Notes: a model not told the origin generated them from the letters alone. A stretch of DNA of 45,544 bases from Clostridiales bacterium (GCA_011957885.1 BLMO01000167.1:1-45544); one strand, 5' to 3'. Positions 6,458 through 15,269 are shown, counted from the stretch's first letter. Translations and numbers: made by a program.

Positions 6458-7803
6458 TTAAATAAATTGCTTTTCCAATTCGTTTAAATAATCTACCATA
6501 AAGTCGCAGCAGATATACTGAGAACAATATTCGTATATCCTTCGTCTGAGTATTCGTAAAACGGCCAGCGCATTTCTTGCTGCAATAATATTATCCACTG
6601 AAAATGTTGAACATACTTTTTTATTCTCGGACATACTATCAAGAAATTCTTGAAGCAATATATTCTTTATTTTATCCGTTATGCCGTTTATCAGGTCAAT
6701 TCTTATCAAGCTGCCTGCATACGCAGTTAACATTTCACTACGGTCTAATGCTATACAATCGCGTGGGTTATCATTAATGTATGTCCACCTTGAATCATTG
6801 AAGTTTCCTAAAAGCACATAATGGTCGTCACGCCATGTTACTTCTCCGTAGATTTCTTCGATATATTCTGGGCAAAGCCTCAATAAGTAATAATCATATT
6901 CTGAGTCTATATCTATACATGGTTTGTCAATACTTTTTATTGAAATTACATTATGCTTACTTGCTATTTGTTGTAATCTGGGGATCCCATTGTAATATTC
7001 GAACTGTTTCCTTTCGTAAAAAAAGTAGTTCATTATCTCGGAAAAACTCACATAGCTTTGTACATATAAGTGCTTATAATCATAATTTTTGGCGTTCAAA
7101 ATATATTCTTCATATGGTATTTCCTCCAACTGAGAAATGCGGTCAGGGCAGAAGAACCAGTCTGTGAAACTCATATCGTACTTAAAAAGTTTTTTCTCAC
7201 GAGGATATATTATTTGTTTCATTAAATCTAATTTTTCAGGCTTGATCGATTCTTTCACTTTCAAAAAATCATCAATTTCATTTAAAGCCGGATAAATTAC
7301 AGAAGCGTTTTCAAAAGTATAGTAGCATTCTTTTTCAAGACCGTACTTTTTTATTTGTTCAGTTAGTATAGAGAAATATTCTGTCGTTCCATATTTGCAA
7401 ATAAACATATAGATATCGCAAAATTTATATAACATTAGATCACGGCGGCTTACTACCCAGTCATATGTAGTAGCTTCTTTATATAAATGACATGCGAGAT
7501 GAAGCAAAAATTTAACTGGGCTTAAAGTTTTAAAGCATACATCCTCAAAAGTGGCATCTATCGTTGTCCTGGTTCATACAAGTTTGTTGATAAAAATGCC
7601 CCTTTTAATAAAGAATAGTCTAAATTTGCAATCGATAATACACTTGCCAAGTACTTTAACTGCTTTTTATACAACACACTTCCATTTAGATAGTTAGCGT
7701 TTAATAGATAAAACGTCTTTCTCAATTCAGGATTTAAATCTCTATGATCAAGTTTTTTGAATGCAATTCCAACCATTTTGTGTAACACTATATGACCGAA
7801 CAA
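6458..7803 (-). pseudogene. Decayed nucleotidyltransferase-family gene (NTP_transf_5-like)
   Basis: An N-terminal piece starts around a TTG at 7803 with AGAGGAA upstream and ends SLLKGAFLSTNLYEPGQR-stop (7558). The LLKG...LY...R signature is that of the uncharacterised nucleotidyltransferase family often seen near peptide-modification genes. The rest of the protein resumes in another frame (about 7570 to 6458); it begins in the later LSPVKFLLHLACHLYKEA part of the family. The stretch with the catalytic Asp-x-Asp and roughly 100 following residues appears missing. So there are both an internal deletion and a net one-base frame change at about 7560-7575. The C-terminal ~350 residues are otherwise open. 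A functional product is unlikely. Confidence 0.6.
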
Positions 7804-7872
7804 TTCCTCTTGATTAGTAACAGCACCTTTTGGTTATGTCAAGTAGGGAATAAGAAAAAATGTATTTTTTTA

Positions 7873-8058
7873 TCAATCGGTTACACTGTCCTTGTCATTC
7901 TCGATAAGCCGCACTACCTTGTCCGTAAAGGTTTCCCGGCTGGTTTCGCTGAAATGGATATGAATGTCAAAGGTGGTGTTCCCTATCCGCTTCACAAGGT
8001 CGGGCTTCATGTCCAGAGGGGCGGCGGCGCGGCTGGTCTTGCTGGTGTCATTGTTCAT
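7873..8058 (-). CDS. TnpW-like transposon protein
   Basis: A 61-residue protein with the core KPDLVKRIGNTTFDIHIHFSET, matching my recollection of TnpW of the Tn4451 family. It accompanies the mobilization gene in integrative mobilizable elements; function unknown. Its start overlaps the relaxase stop by 4 bases. It lies 70 bases from the decayed nucleotidyltransferase gene, so the element probably ends here. No large serine recombinase (TnpX) is present next to it, which marks this as an element remnant. Confidence 0.7.
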   Translation of the reverse strand: MNNDTSKTSRAAAPLDMKPDLVKRIGNTTFDIHIHFSETSRETFTDKVVRLIENDKDSVTD

Positions 8059-9269
8059 AGGCTCTCCTTTCCGTTCATCAGCCCTTTTAACCGTTCCGGC
8101 TCACGGCGTAAGATTCGGTCAAGATTGCTTTTCACGGTCTGCAATTCCCGGACGTTCTCTTTCTTCTCCCGGTACTCGTTGTAAAGGGCGTTTTTCTCTT
8201 TGGTAAGCTGCTCAATCTCGGTTTGTAATGCTTTGGACGCTGGCAGCTTGGAGATTCCATGTGCCTTGAAATACCGGGCGGCAGATTCGGAAATGATAAA
8301 CTCGCTTTCGTGCTGCTCCCGGTAGCTCTTGCGGGCTTTCTCGGTTTTCTGTGCTTTCAGCCCGTCACGGGCGGGTTTGGTCTTGATGTACGCCAATAGC
8401 TGTTTCTGCAAGTCCTTTTTCTCCCGCAAGGTGCTTTCCACGGCTTTCAGTTTCCCGGTGGTTTCATGCAGTTCTGTACTGACGGCGGCAAGGGTGGCTT
8501 CCAATTCCTCCGGGGAAGAAAAGCCGGATTCCTCGTAAACGCTCATGGTAGCCGCCATTTGCTTTAGATTGTGAACAGCCGCCCAGCGGTCATATCCTAT
8601 ACCCTTGCCCTCGGCTCGCTTCGCTTCCCGGTCTACCATGCGTTGTACTCCGTCATTTTTCGGGGCGTTTACAGCGGCTTTGTTGCGCTGTAAGCGGTCT
8701 TTTATGCTCTGGAGGTATTCCTGTTTGGGTAGGGGCTTTTCGGCGGCATGGGAAGCGTTCTCCTTATCCAGTGCGGCTTGTCATTTCCGCTTCGCCCAAT
8801 ACTCACGCTCGGTAATGCGGTTCTTGCTCCCGTTGAGCAAGTCAATCTGATAGAGGTTTTCCCGGTGGCACATCTCCATGACTTCCGCTTTGAAATATAC
8901 AAGGGCTTGGTGTCCGGGGAAATGCGCCTTGCAAAATTCCTCGCCCAACGCTTGCGCCCGGTCTACGGTCAAGCCGTTGTCCTGTGCGTCACGGGGGTCA
9001 AAGCTGATGATATAGTGGTGGCTTTTCACGTCCTCCCGCTTTTGGTTCTTGCCGTATTTCAGATTGGAGCGCATACACGCTATGGCGAAATCCTCCCCGC
9101 CGCAATTCAGAGAGGAAATGAGATAGCCTGTCCTCGGTATTATCTGCCCGCTTTCGTCCAGTGTGGGCTTCATGGTAAACTCGTCATGCCGGGAGGTTAG
9201 GTACTGCTCGGCAGCTCCGTAATCGGCATTTTTAGAGCTGATATGTTTGAATGTTGTGGGCGGCTTCAC
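8055..9269 (-). pseudogene. Broken mobilization relaxase (Tn4451 TnpZ/MOBP-like)
   Basis: Reads from a GTG at 9269 to 8055 in one frame, interrupted by an in-frame TGA at 8783-8781 just after EREYWAKRK; the frame continues with QAALDKEN. The N-terminus (KHISSKNADYGAAEQYL, DVKSHHYIISFDPRD) is typical of this relaxase group. After GHQALV the sequence jumps directly to YFKAEVMEMCHREN. The segment that should carry the metal-binding H-x-H-x-V-I-N motif is absent, and a second stretch before QRMVDREAKRAEGKG also looks deleted. The C-terminal helical part is intact. It is about 405 codons against well over 500 expected. A relaxase without its metal site cannot nick DNA. Confidence 0.75.
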
Positions 9270-9627
9270 CTACTTTCTGCAAGACTTCAAACTTCAAGGC
9301 GGCAAGCTCCGTTATGGCGGCTCGCACTTCTTGGGAGAGGGCGTTATAAGGTGCGCCGTACTCGTTCAGACAGCGGGCAATCTGATTCAGATTCCCGCCG
9401 ATTTTTCCATACTCTGCTGTGAGCTTCCCGACGGCAGAAAGCAGTTCATCATTGACCGGGGAAACGGTAATGACTGGGCGTATTCGTGACTTAGTAAGGG
9501 CTTGCCGGATATATTCAGACTGGCTCATTTTGCAGAGGGTGACACGCTCGGAAAACTCGGCGTATTCTTCCTCGGTCAAGCGTGTCTTGATTACCCGGCT
9601 TCGGTGGGGCGTGTTGTATCTTTTCAT
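9232..9627 (-). CDS. mobC: Mobilization accessory protein MobC
   Basis: A 131-residue relaxosome protein. The ATG at 9627 follows AGAAAGGAG. The N-terminal ribbon-helix-helix-like segment (RVIKTRLTEEEYAEF...SQSEYIRQAL) and the C-terminal GNLNQIARCLNEYG motif are diagnostic of MobC, which helps the relaxase melt and nick oriT. It overlaps the relaxase start by 38 bases, the usual arrangement. It looks intact although its partner is broken. Confidence 0.85.
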   Translation of the reverse strand: MKRYNTPHRSRVIKTRLTEEEYAEFSERVTLCKMSQSEYIRQALTKSRIRPVITVSPVNDELLSAVGKLTAEYGKIGGNLNQIARCLNEYGAPYNALSQEVRAAITELAALKFEVLQKVGEAAHNIQTYQL

Positions 9628-9699
9628 GGCTTTCAACTCCTTTCTTTTTATGGTTTGCCCTCTCACCAATAGGAGAAAAACAGGGGGCAAAGCGGAAGT

Positions 9700-9900
9700 G
9701 TTTTTTGAAAAATCCGAAAATATTTTTTCGGGGATTTTTCAAGCGGCGCAAACCGCAAAAAGGCGGGCTTGGGGTGGCAACCCCAACAAGATTCCCATAG
9801 GACAAAATGAGCCGATAGGCGAAATTTGGTACTGTGGTAGAATCTTGCTCTTAGAAAGTGGCGGCTTCCCCTGTATGGGCTTCCCTCAATACCTTTAGTG
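9700..9900. other. Probable oriT region
   Basis: The segment upstream of mobC has no credible gene. It contains a 7-bp perfect hairpin TTGGGGT/ACCCCAA (9769-9786), preceded by a GC-rich GCGG...CCGC tract. Non-coding DNA with a stable hairpin next to mobC is where oriT lies in this element type. The nick site cannot be placed from sequence alone. Confidence 0.45.
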
Positions 9901-9936
9901 CCGCAAGCGGGGATTTTGCCAAATCAGCGGCGATAT

Positions 9937-10034
9937 TTCTCCCGCTAATACCTACAAAACTGCACAAGGCAAAATGGACGTTGATTTGCGGAAATTTCCC
10001 TCTATTCCTTACAAAACCACACAAGCCGGAATAG
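9937..10034. repeat. Imperfect direct repeat, two units
   Basis: Two related ~40-base units end in CTACAAAACTGCACAAG (about 9952-9968) and TTACAAAACCACACAAG (about 10010-10026), spaced by about 58 bases. They sit in the non-coding DNA beyond the probable oriT and could be protein-binding iterons. Confidence 0.4.
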
Positions 10035-10171
10035 GCGGGAATTTGTGAAAATTTTTTTCGCCCACCCTCCACGGGTAGTCTGTGGATTTGCCAAATAGGA
10101 GAGAGGATTTCTTTCTATCCCCTTTGCATGGCATAATACTGGCGATTTTTCAAAATGCCAAAAATGGGCGC

Positions 10172-10205
10172 AAAAAAAACAGGAAATCTTTTCTTGATTT
10201 CCTGT
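10172..10205 (-). terminator. Terminator of the lipoprotein cargo gene
   Basis: Perfect 10-bp stem ACAGGAAATC/GATTTCCTGT with a 7-base loop; on the minus strand it is followed by eight T residues. It lies 70 bases beyond the 10275 stop codon. Confidence 0.85.
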
Positions 10206-10274
10206 CTTGGTGTGCCGTTCTATGTAGCGGCGGTTATTCAGTTTTTAACTGGCTGCAATTCTACAAACTGGAAG

Positions 10275-10847
10275 TTATCTTTTTCTATCGCTTAAAATTT
10301 TTTCATTGAATCTATCAAGAAATTCTTTGGAATTGACCCATGTAAGACTCCCATCCTCATTTGTGAAATCATAACCAGACAATTCATATAATGCAGTTGC
10401 ACAAATATATTCATACATTCCCGCATTCGGACTTTTGTAGATAATCCAATATAACGGCTTCATAGCCGACTCACCCATATTCAGCACTTCATTATATTGT
10501 TCACTGTCAAATACCCTTGTCCAACCTTCAGTTATCACTATTTCTGGATTTTCCCGCTCTGCTTCGACTTCTTCTTCAACTAATGCTCGAAGTTTCGTAG
10601 CAACTGCTTCTAATACTTCTGCATCTAAATTTTCCAAATAAAGTTCCTCATTAACTCCATCCTCTGTAATTTCAAGCCAACTCAAAGAATCTGTTTCAAT
10701 AATTTCCTGCGATTCAATATGTTGATTTTTAGTTTCTTCTACCTGCTGAGTTGTATCAGCAGAAATATCTTCAACATCTTTATGGTTACATGATGTTATA
10801 AGGAATAAAAAAATTATAATACCAATCATTGAAGTAATCTTTTTCAT
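10275..10847 (-). CDS. Lipoprotein of unknown function carried on the mobile element
   Basis: A 190-residue protein. The start at 10847 is supported by GGAGG upstream and by a lipoprotein signal (MKK, hydrophobic stretch, LITSC with Cys at about residue 20). After the lipid anchor there is a polar acidic linker, then a helical region with an acidic Glu-rich segment, and a C-terminal domain containing GESAMKPLYWIIYKSPNAG and LYELSGYD. I recognise no family. It sits between the oriT region and the element's HTH/sigma pair, so it is likely cargo. Confidence 0.75.
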   Translation of the reverse strand: MKKITSMIGIIIFLFLITSCNHKDVEDISADTTQQVEETKNQHIESQEIIETDSLSWLEITEDGVNEELYLENLDAEVLEAVATKLRALVEEEVEAERENPEIVITEGWTRVFDSEQYNEVLNMGESAMKPLYWIIYKSPNAGMYEYICATALYELSGYDFTNEDGSLTWVNSKEFLDRFNEKILSDRKR

Positions 10848-10924
10848 GAATGTTTTCCTCCGATAAATTGCGATTTGTCGTTGCTTTATTATATACCCGT
10901 TTTCCAAAAAATGCAAGCGATTTC

Positions 10925-11137
10925 TTATGCTTCATGTTCATCAAAGCGGAACTTGAACAATGCGGCAACAAGCCGGGATTTTATGCTGTCCTCTGTATCC
11001 CTGTCGATATGCCCGTTTTCAATGGCGGCGATTCGGATTCGCTTGCTGTAATGCCGTAAAACCTCGTCCACGGCTTCCGGCTCTCCGCTGGTCGCCCGGA
11101 CAATCGTTTCATAGGGCAAAAGATTCGGATTCCCCAT
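10925..11137 (-). CDS. Conjugative-element HTH protein (HTH_16 type)
   Basis: A 70-residue protein with GGAGG 9 bases before the ATG at 11137. The sequence (LPYETIVRATSGEPEAVDEVLRHY...DEDSIKSRL-like) is the small helix-turn-helix/DUF family found beside the sigma-factor-like gene of Tn916- and Tn1549-type elements. It resembles the N-terminal part of sigma factors. It overlaps the upstream sigma gene by 29 bases. Probably regulates the element's transfer or excision genes. Confidence 0.8.
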   Translation of the reverse strand: MGNPNLLPYETIVRATSGEPEAVDEVLRHYSKRIRIAAIENGHIDRDTEDSIKSRLVAALFKFRFDEHEA

Positions 11138-11567
11138 GTGAAAGCACCTCCATTTCTTTGTGCAGAAGCTGTAACGTCCTGCGTATCTGATACCCGGTCG
11201 TACTCCGGCAGCGTCCGTACATTTCCCCGATTTCCCGCTGTGTATAATGCCCGAAAAAATAAAGGAAAATGATTTCCCTCTTTTTCTCCGGCAAAGATAA
11301 CAGGGCTGCAGCAAGCTCGCCATTGGTGAGTATGATTGTCTGACCGCAGATTGTAACGGGGTATTGTTCGTAGGGTGATGTGAAGTATTCATCTGATGTG
11401 CTTAGAGGGCAGAACTTTTCTTCTGTGAGGTATTCAAAGGATATTTCTCTTTGCCGCCGCCTGTTCCTGTCACGCCATGCGTTGATAGCCGCAAAGCGTA
11501 TGACGGTCTTGCAATAGCCATTGAAAGTATACATGATGTGTTCTCTGTATGCTTCTGTACAAGGCAT
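11109..11567 (-). CDS. Sigma-70-like regulator of a conjugative element
   Basis: A 152-residue protein starting MPCTEAYREHIMYTFNGYC, a beginning I associate with sigma-24-like regulators of Tn916/Tn1549 relatives. The ATG follows AAGGGGGAA. A C-terminal region 4 helix-turn-helix (LPEKKREIIFLYFFGHYTQREIGEMYGRCRST) is visible. It is coupled to the HTH_16 gene. It would direct RNA polymerase to, or otherwise control, element promoters; its target genes are mostly gone from this remnant. Confidence 0.85.
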   Translation of the reverse strand: MPCTEAYREHIMYTFNGYCKTVIRFAAINAWRDRNRRRQREISFEYLTEEKFCPLSTSDEYFTSPYEQYPVTICGQTIILTNGELAAALLSLPEKKREIIFLYFFGHYTQREIGEMYGRCRSTTGYQIRRTLQLLHKEMEVLSHGESESFAL

Positions 11568-11694
11568 AGATGATTCCCCCTTTCTCCCACATGGGGCGTT
11601 GCATAATTGATAGTTACATTTTTATATTTCAAAGAGGCAGCTTTTTGGGTTGTTGCTCTTTGACTATCTTTTATCATTCAGCCAAATAAAAAAG

Positions 11695-12222
11695 CTATTT
11701 TTTCAGATATTGCAAAATCGGTTCAATATACTTTTTGTCTGAAATGTCATAAGATGAAGAAATCATTTTTACCATTATTTCTTCCGCTTCTGTCTTATCT
11801 TTTTTTGATTTAAGTGTTTTTACAAACATTTTCATCATCAGTTTAGATGGCGTAGACATTTTTTCATAATTGAACCCTCCCGGACAGTAAAAGGTCTTTA
11901 CTTTTTTCTGTTCTGATTCGTTGAAATTCCGTTTAAGGGCTATATCTATTTCCGGGTTGTCTATCGGGCTTCCTCCAACACAAAATGCAATCAGCTTCTT
12001 GTTTGTCCATTTATCCATATTTTGCTTAAACCAACTAATTTTACTGATACTGCCCGCACAAGCCCAACCTCCAAAAATAATTGCTTCATATGAAGCCAAA
12101 TCTTTCTTTTTTGCGGCTGATAATTCAAAGCAATCAGCCCCTGTTGCTTCCGCTATCCATTCAGCATAGCGTTTTGTAAATCCTGTTTGTGAAGTGTAAA
12201 TTACGATTGTTTTCATCAGCAT
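11695..12222 (-). CDS. Flavodoxin-domain protein
   Basis: A 175-residue protein. The N-terminal IVIYTSQTGFTKRYAEWIA is the phosphate-binding loop of FMN flavodoxins (T/S-x-T-G-x-T), and FGGWACAGSISK is the second FMN loop. It resembles HemG/flavodoxin-like proteins of Clostridia. Start at 12222 with GAGGGAG close upstream; the in-frame ATG at 12216 gives better spacing. It follows the FMN-binding gene by 12 bases, so the two probably form one electron-transfer operon under the MarR repressor. Confidence 0.85.
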   Translation of the reverse strand: MLMKTIVIYTSQTGFTKRYAEWIAEATGADCFELSAAKKKDLASYEAIIFGGWACAGSISKISWFKQNMDKWTNKKLIAFCVGGSPIDNPEIDIALKRNFNESEQKKVKTFYCPGGFNYEKMSTPSKLMMKMFVKTLKSKKDKTEAEEIMVKMISSSYDISDKKYIEPILQYLKK

Positions 12223-12234
12223 AAATCTCCCTCT

Positions 12235-12616
12235 TTAATTTTCTATTGCATTTTCAACAGCTTTTAAGATACATTTACTACTTACCGTAGCTCCCGATAC
12301 TGCGTCTATATCTAATGACTGTTCTTGCACTACATCATTGACTATACTTTCTGCCGTACTCCCCAGCCCATTATCGTGTTGCAAAATAGTAATATTGGTT
12401 ATCCGATGATTGCTGACTGATACCTCAACTTTCACATGGACGGGGGTAATCGAATATTCACCTATATAATTCCCGTCTTGAACACTCGATATATCGGGCA
12501 TAGATACAGAAATATTTTGAACATTCCTAACCATATTTCCAATTATGATTTTTCCTACAATAAACAAAAATAACAACAATAAATGTTATCAGCAGCACTT
12601 TTTTACTTTTTTTCAT
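12235..12616 (-). pseudogene. FMN-binding domain protein with an N-terminal frameshift
   Basis: The original start appears to be the ATG at 12616, 14 bases inside the end of marR and preceded by AAGAGGA. It encodes a typical signal/anchor (MKKSKKVLLITFIVVIFV) and then runs out of frame. The rest is open in the +1 frame from about 12579 to 12235 and contains the FMN_bind motif DAVSGATVSS near the C-terminus, where the threonine carries covalent FMN in RnfG/NqrC relatives. One extra base (or two lost) around 12560-12580 explains the break. Either a recent mutation or a sequence error. Confidence 0.7.
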
Positions 12617-13094
12617 CTGCAATCCTCTTTTCCAAATTTTCTATTCCGGCATACAGTCTTGATAAAAGAGTAAAAAGGGTTTCAATTTCTTTGTCTGTAT
12701 AAACTTCAAAAAGATATTTCAATTCCTCTTGGTATTCAGAAAAGTCATTTGTATAAAAGTCATTTACCTTTTCTGTGGGGCAGATACACATAGCTCTTGT
12801 ATCATGTGGGCTTTGTTGAATAGTAATAAACCCTTTTTTCATCAAAACATCAGCCAACTTTTTGATATTTTGTCTTGAACAGCCTAACAAATTTCCCAAT
12901 TGAGTAAATGTTAGCTGTTCTTTTGATTGCCTGATTATTGACAATAACATAAATTGCTTTAATGATACCTCTTGAATATGGTTATCAAAAAGCGTTTGTA
13001 GCTTATTTCCGGCGATAAATAATGTACTGAAAATAGCCTTTCTTTGGTTCTCCGTAGAACTTGAAAATCTTTTAGTCAAATCATCTAAATTCAT
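12603..13094 (-). CDS. MarR-family transcriptional regulator
   Basis: A 163-residue winged-helix repressor. The start at 13094 follows AAGGAGG with good spacing. The DNA-binding part (LTFTQLGNLLGCSRQNIKKLADVLMKKGFI) and wing (QQSPHDTRAMCICPTEKV) are clear. It is the first gene of an operon with the FMN-binding and flavodoxin genes and is preceded by a consensus promoter flanked by inverted sites, so it probably represses its own operon and responds to a small molecule or redox signal. Confidence 0.88.
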   Translation of the reverse strand: MNLDDLTKRFSSSTENQRKAIFSTLFIAGNKLQTLFDNHIQEVSLKQFMLLSIIRQSKEQLTFTQLGNLLGCSRQNIKKLADVLMKKGFITIQQSPHDTRAMCICPTEKVNDFYTNDFSEYQEELKYLFEVYTDKEIETLFTLLSRLYAGIENLEKRIADEKK

Positions 13095-13109
13095 GTAGCC
13101 CTCCTTATT

Positions 13110-13148
13110 GGCAACTTGTTGCACTTTTGATTATAGCAATAAGTTACC
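13110..13148. promoter_or_regulatory. Probable MarR operator pair
   Basis: GGCAACTTGTTGC on the plus strand (13110-13122) and GGTAACTTATTGC on the minus strand (13148-13136) are near-identical 13-mers facing each other across the -10 element. The first contains the palindrome GCAAC-TT-GTTGC. Such paired sites around a promoter are what an autorepressing MarR dimer needs. Confidence 0.55.
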
Positions 13149-13158
13149 TATATGTCAA
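13130..13158 (-). promoter_or_regulatory. Sigma-A promoter of the marR operon
   Basis: Minus strand TTGACA (13158-13153), 17-base spacer, TATAAT (13135-13130): a perfect consensus promoter 36 bases upstream of the marR start codon. Confidence 0.9.
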
Positions 13159-13276
13159 TATGAATGATAGAAATGAGAGGGATTCCGTAGTAGTCGGCAC
13201 TGTGCGTAATGTGCATAACTTGCTATCTTATGGAGTTGTGGGAAAGTTTGTTTGCAGAATGTGGGAAAGCTGCACT

Positions 13277-13510
13277 TTAGCTTTTCCATCTTTGTGTGTC
13301 TTCTGAAGAACACACATCTGCAACAATGCCAATAGCTTTTCCGCCCTTGGCTCGAATACCGTCAACGACAGCGTCCAGCTTATCCTGCCCGCGTGCGGTC
13401 AGTACGACGGATGCTCCTTCTTCGGCAAATAATTCTGCCATCGTTTGCCCCATGCCATAGCTGGCGCCGGTGATAATTGCTACCTTATCTTTTAACATTT
13501 GTTTATCCAT
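13277..13510 (-). pseudogene. Truncated short-chain dehydrogenase/reductase
   Basis: 77 residues: the Rossmann beta-alpha-beta start with TGASYGMG (TGxxxGxG cofactor motif) and the early core up to VADVCSSEDTQ, then an unrelated RWKS and stop. A full SDR has about 250 residues with the YxxxK active site; here that part is missing, so the gene is cut off near 13290. Ribosome binding site (AAAGGAG) and a LysR-type operator/promoter remain upstream. It was probably one of the reductases of the neighbouring LysR-controlled pathway. Confidence 0.8.
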
Positions 13511-13551
13511 AATGTAATTCTCCTTTGTGCCTTACTTTGGTTTCTGTTTAT

Positions 13552-13630
13552 ATTATACTGTGTTATCCTGCATATAGCAAATACTTATATCACATATATA
13601 ACCATAGTATTTAGGCATATGTATTCGTTG
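13552..13630 (-). promoter_or_regulatory. LysR-type operator and promoter of the SDR gene
   Basis: Plus-strand ATAGCAAATACTTATAT (13574-13590) is identical, base for base, to the box at 20941-20957. In both places a -10 (here TATAAT, minus, 13557-13552) follows after exactly 16 bases, using TTGCTA inside the box as the -35. A second site ATATGTATTCGT starts its TATGTATT core at 13618, exactly 44 bases from the box start, again as at 20985. This is a strong sign of control by the same LysR regulator. Confidence 0.75.
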
Positions 13631-13676
13631 ACTATCCGTCTATAACGCTTTGCTAATGAGATCAATCAAAAATAGA

Positions 13677-13710
13677 AAGGCATCAGACTTAATAATAAGC
13701 CTGACGCCTT
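13677..13710 (-). terminator. Terminator of the aminotransferase operon
   Basis: On the minus strand AAGGCGTCAGGCTTA pairs with TAAGTCTGATGCCTT (two mismatches or wobbles), followed by TCTATTTTT. The stop codon of the aminotransferase gene lies inside the loop side of the hairpin. Confidence 0.8.
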
Positions 13711-15269
13711 AACACACTTGACAATAGTGCTTTAATTTCTTTTAGAGAAGCCGCAATATTATCAGCAATATAATGAAGTACTGTAGGAGATGCGATCACC
13801 GGCGGCTTTAACAATACCGCTGGGGGACAGTTTTTCTTATATATCTGTACGCTGGCATCGATACATTTACTTCCTAAGAGTTTTACAAACTCGGCTGCCG
13901 TATCAATATCCTTAAAGTGAACTGCGCACAAATGACCCTGACCCTCAACCTTATCGATCATGTTCGGAAACTGTTCTCCAATCAAACGAAGCTCTGTTTC
14001 AAACTGAATTCCATATTTTTCAATCTTCTCACCATTTGCCTCGGCGAAAGCCATCGTAATAAGATAAGCAAGAGAAGCTAATTCTTCCTGACCGTTTGTA
14101 ACAAGAGCGCCGAACTGATTTAAGGTATCCATCTCTGCTGTGGTAATGATCTTGCTTGCGGGATATTCACCACCGGGAAACCCTTTTCCAACAACAAAAT
14201 CAGGGTTCAGATTGTAAAGACGAAACAGGTACATTCCCTTATACCACATACAGGATTGTATCTCATCAGCCATTGTGGGAGTATCGTACTCTGCACACAG
14301 CTCATACGCCTGATGCAAATATTCTTCGTCAAGCCTTATTCCGCCATAGTTCATTAGAACGATCTCATGTATAAATCCGGCTGTTTTATAGTCTCCGCTG
14401 TTATATTCACGAAGCTTCTCTTTAAAATCCTCTATGTCGTTGATCGCCACCGTTACGATTTTGTATACACCGGCTCTTTCGATCTTCTCATAGTATTCCG
14501 GCCACAATCCGCGGAAAGTCTGCGCGGTGACGGTCGTTCCGTGATAATTGGCTTCTTTGCCGCCTTTTATGTCCTGCATCACAAGAAAGACCGGTATCTT
14601 CCCGTGGTGTTTGGTATCCGGAAACTCAGCGCTGAGTTTATAAAATCTTGCCAGCATCATTTTGATTCCGGCTTCTACTGCAAGGCTTCCAGTTTCAAGG
14701 TTAATAACTCTGTTCAGAATTTTCGCCTCATTGGACGAAAGCACTTTTTTCAATGCGCTTTCGTCATCTTTCCCGATCCCGTTGGCTGTTCTGACAAGCT
14801 CACGCTCTGCCAGTCTTGTTATGTATCCTCTTGTATTATTATGAGTAGCGTTCAGAATCCCAAGTTTGCGGGCATTGTTGATAAGCTTGTATCCGTTAAA
14901 ATGATGTCCGAGCGAAGAATGATAGTGCTCGCTTTTTCCTATCAGATACAATCGGCCGTCCTCTCCGATTCTCATATTTCCGATACCCGTTATAGGGGAA
15001 GAGGCATAATTGCTTGCTTTTGAATAGGAATCGGTAGGGGCGCCTTTATTGCAGTTATTAAAGGGTTTTATGACCTGTGTTCCTACTTTATTCAGTAGAT
15101 CATCGTTCTTTTTCTGATCCGCTTCCGGATAAAAATCCACTTTTTCATCTGCGATTGCAGCAGCTTTTTCTGCATCCATTACACTGAGAACGGATAATGC
15201 TTCGATTACACTTTGTGTGTAATCACTTCCGAGAATATCGGAAAGTGAGAGTTTGGGTGAATAAAACAT
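13689..15269 (-). CDS. Class III PLP-dependent aminotransferase
   Basis: A 526-residue fold-type I enzyme. Visible features are the glycine/histidine-rich cofactor region around residue 120, MADEIQS with the cofactor-binding Asp and Gln at about 335-341, and VVGKGFPGGEYPASK around 362-376, whose GKG lysine should form the Schiff base. Longer than ordinary class III transaminases (about 430), with an extra N-terminal segment of about 100 residues. It would move an amino group onto a carbonyl substrate; the substrate is unknown. It is the last gene of the LysR-flanked operon, 21 bases after the permease gene. CGAGG precedes the ATG. Confidence 0.85.
   Translation of the reverse strand: MFYSPKLSLSDILGSDYTQSVIEALSVLSVMDAEKAAAIADEKVDFYPEADQKKNDDLLNKVGTQVIKPFNNCNKGAPTDSYSKASNYASSPITGIGNMRIGEDGRLYLIGKSEHYHSSLGHHFNGYKLINNARKLGILNATHNNTRGYITRLAERELVRTANGIGKDDESALKKVLSSNEAKILNRVINLETGSLAVEAGIKMMLARFYKLSAEFPDTKHHGKIPVFLVMQDIKGGKEANYHGTTVTAQTFRGLWPEYYEKIERAGVYKIVTVAINDIEDFKEKLREYNSGDYKTAGFIHEIVLMNYGGIRLDEEYLHQAYELCAEYDTPTMADEIQSCMWYKGMYLFRLYNLNPDFVVGKGFPGGEYPASKIITTAEMDTLNQFGALVTNGQEELASLAYLITMAFAEANGEKIEKYGIQFETELRLIGEQFPNMIDKVEGQGHLCAVHFKDIDTAAEFVKLLGSKCIDASVQIYKKNCPPAVLLKPPVIASPTVLHYIADNIAASLKEIKALLSSVLRRQAYY

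Noticed and set aside
8781..8783. TGA in the relaxase as a recoded codon
   Set aside because: Other genes use TGA as an ordinary stop, and the relaxase also lacks core segments, so decay is simpler.
9515..10072. Minus-strand frames in the oriT region
   Set aside because: Atypical composition, no ribosome binding sites, and overlap with hairpin and direct repeats; better read as non-coding.
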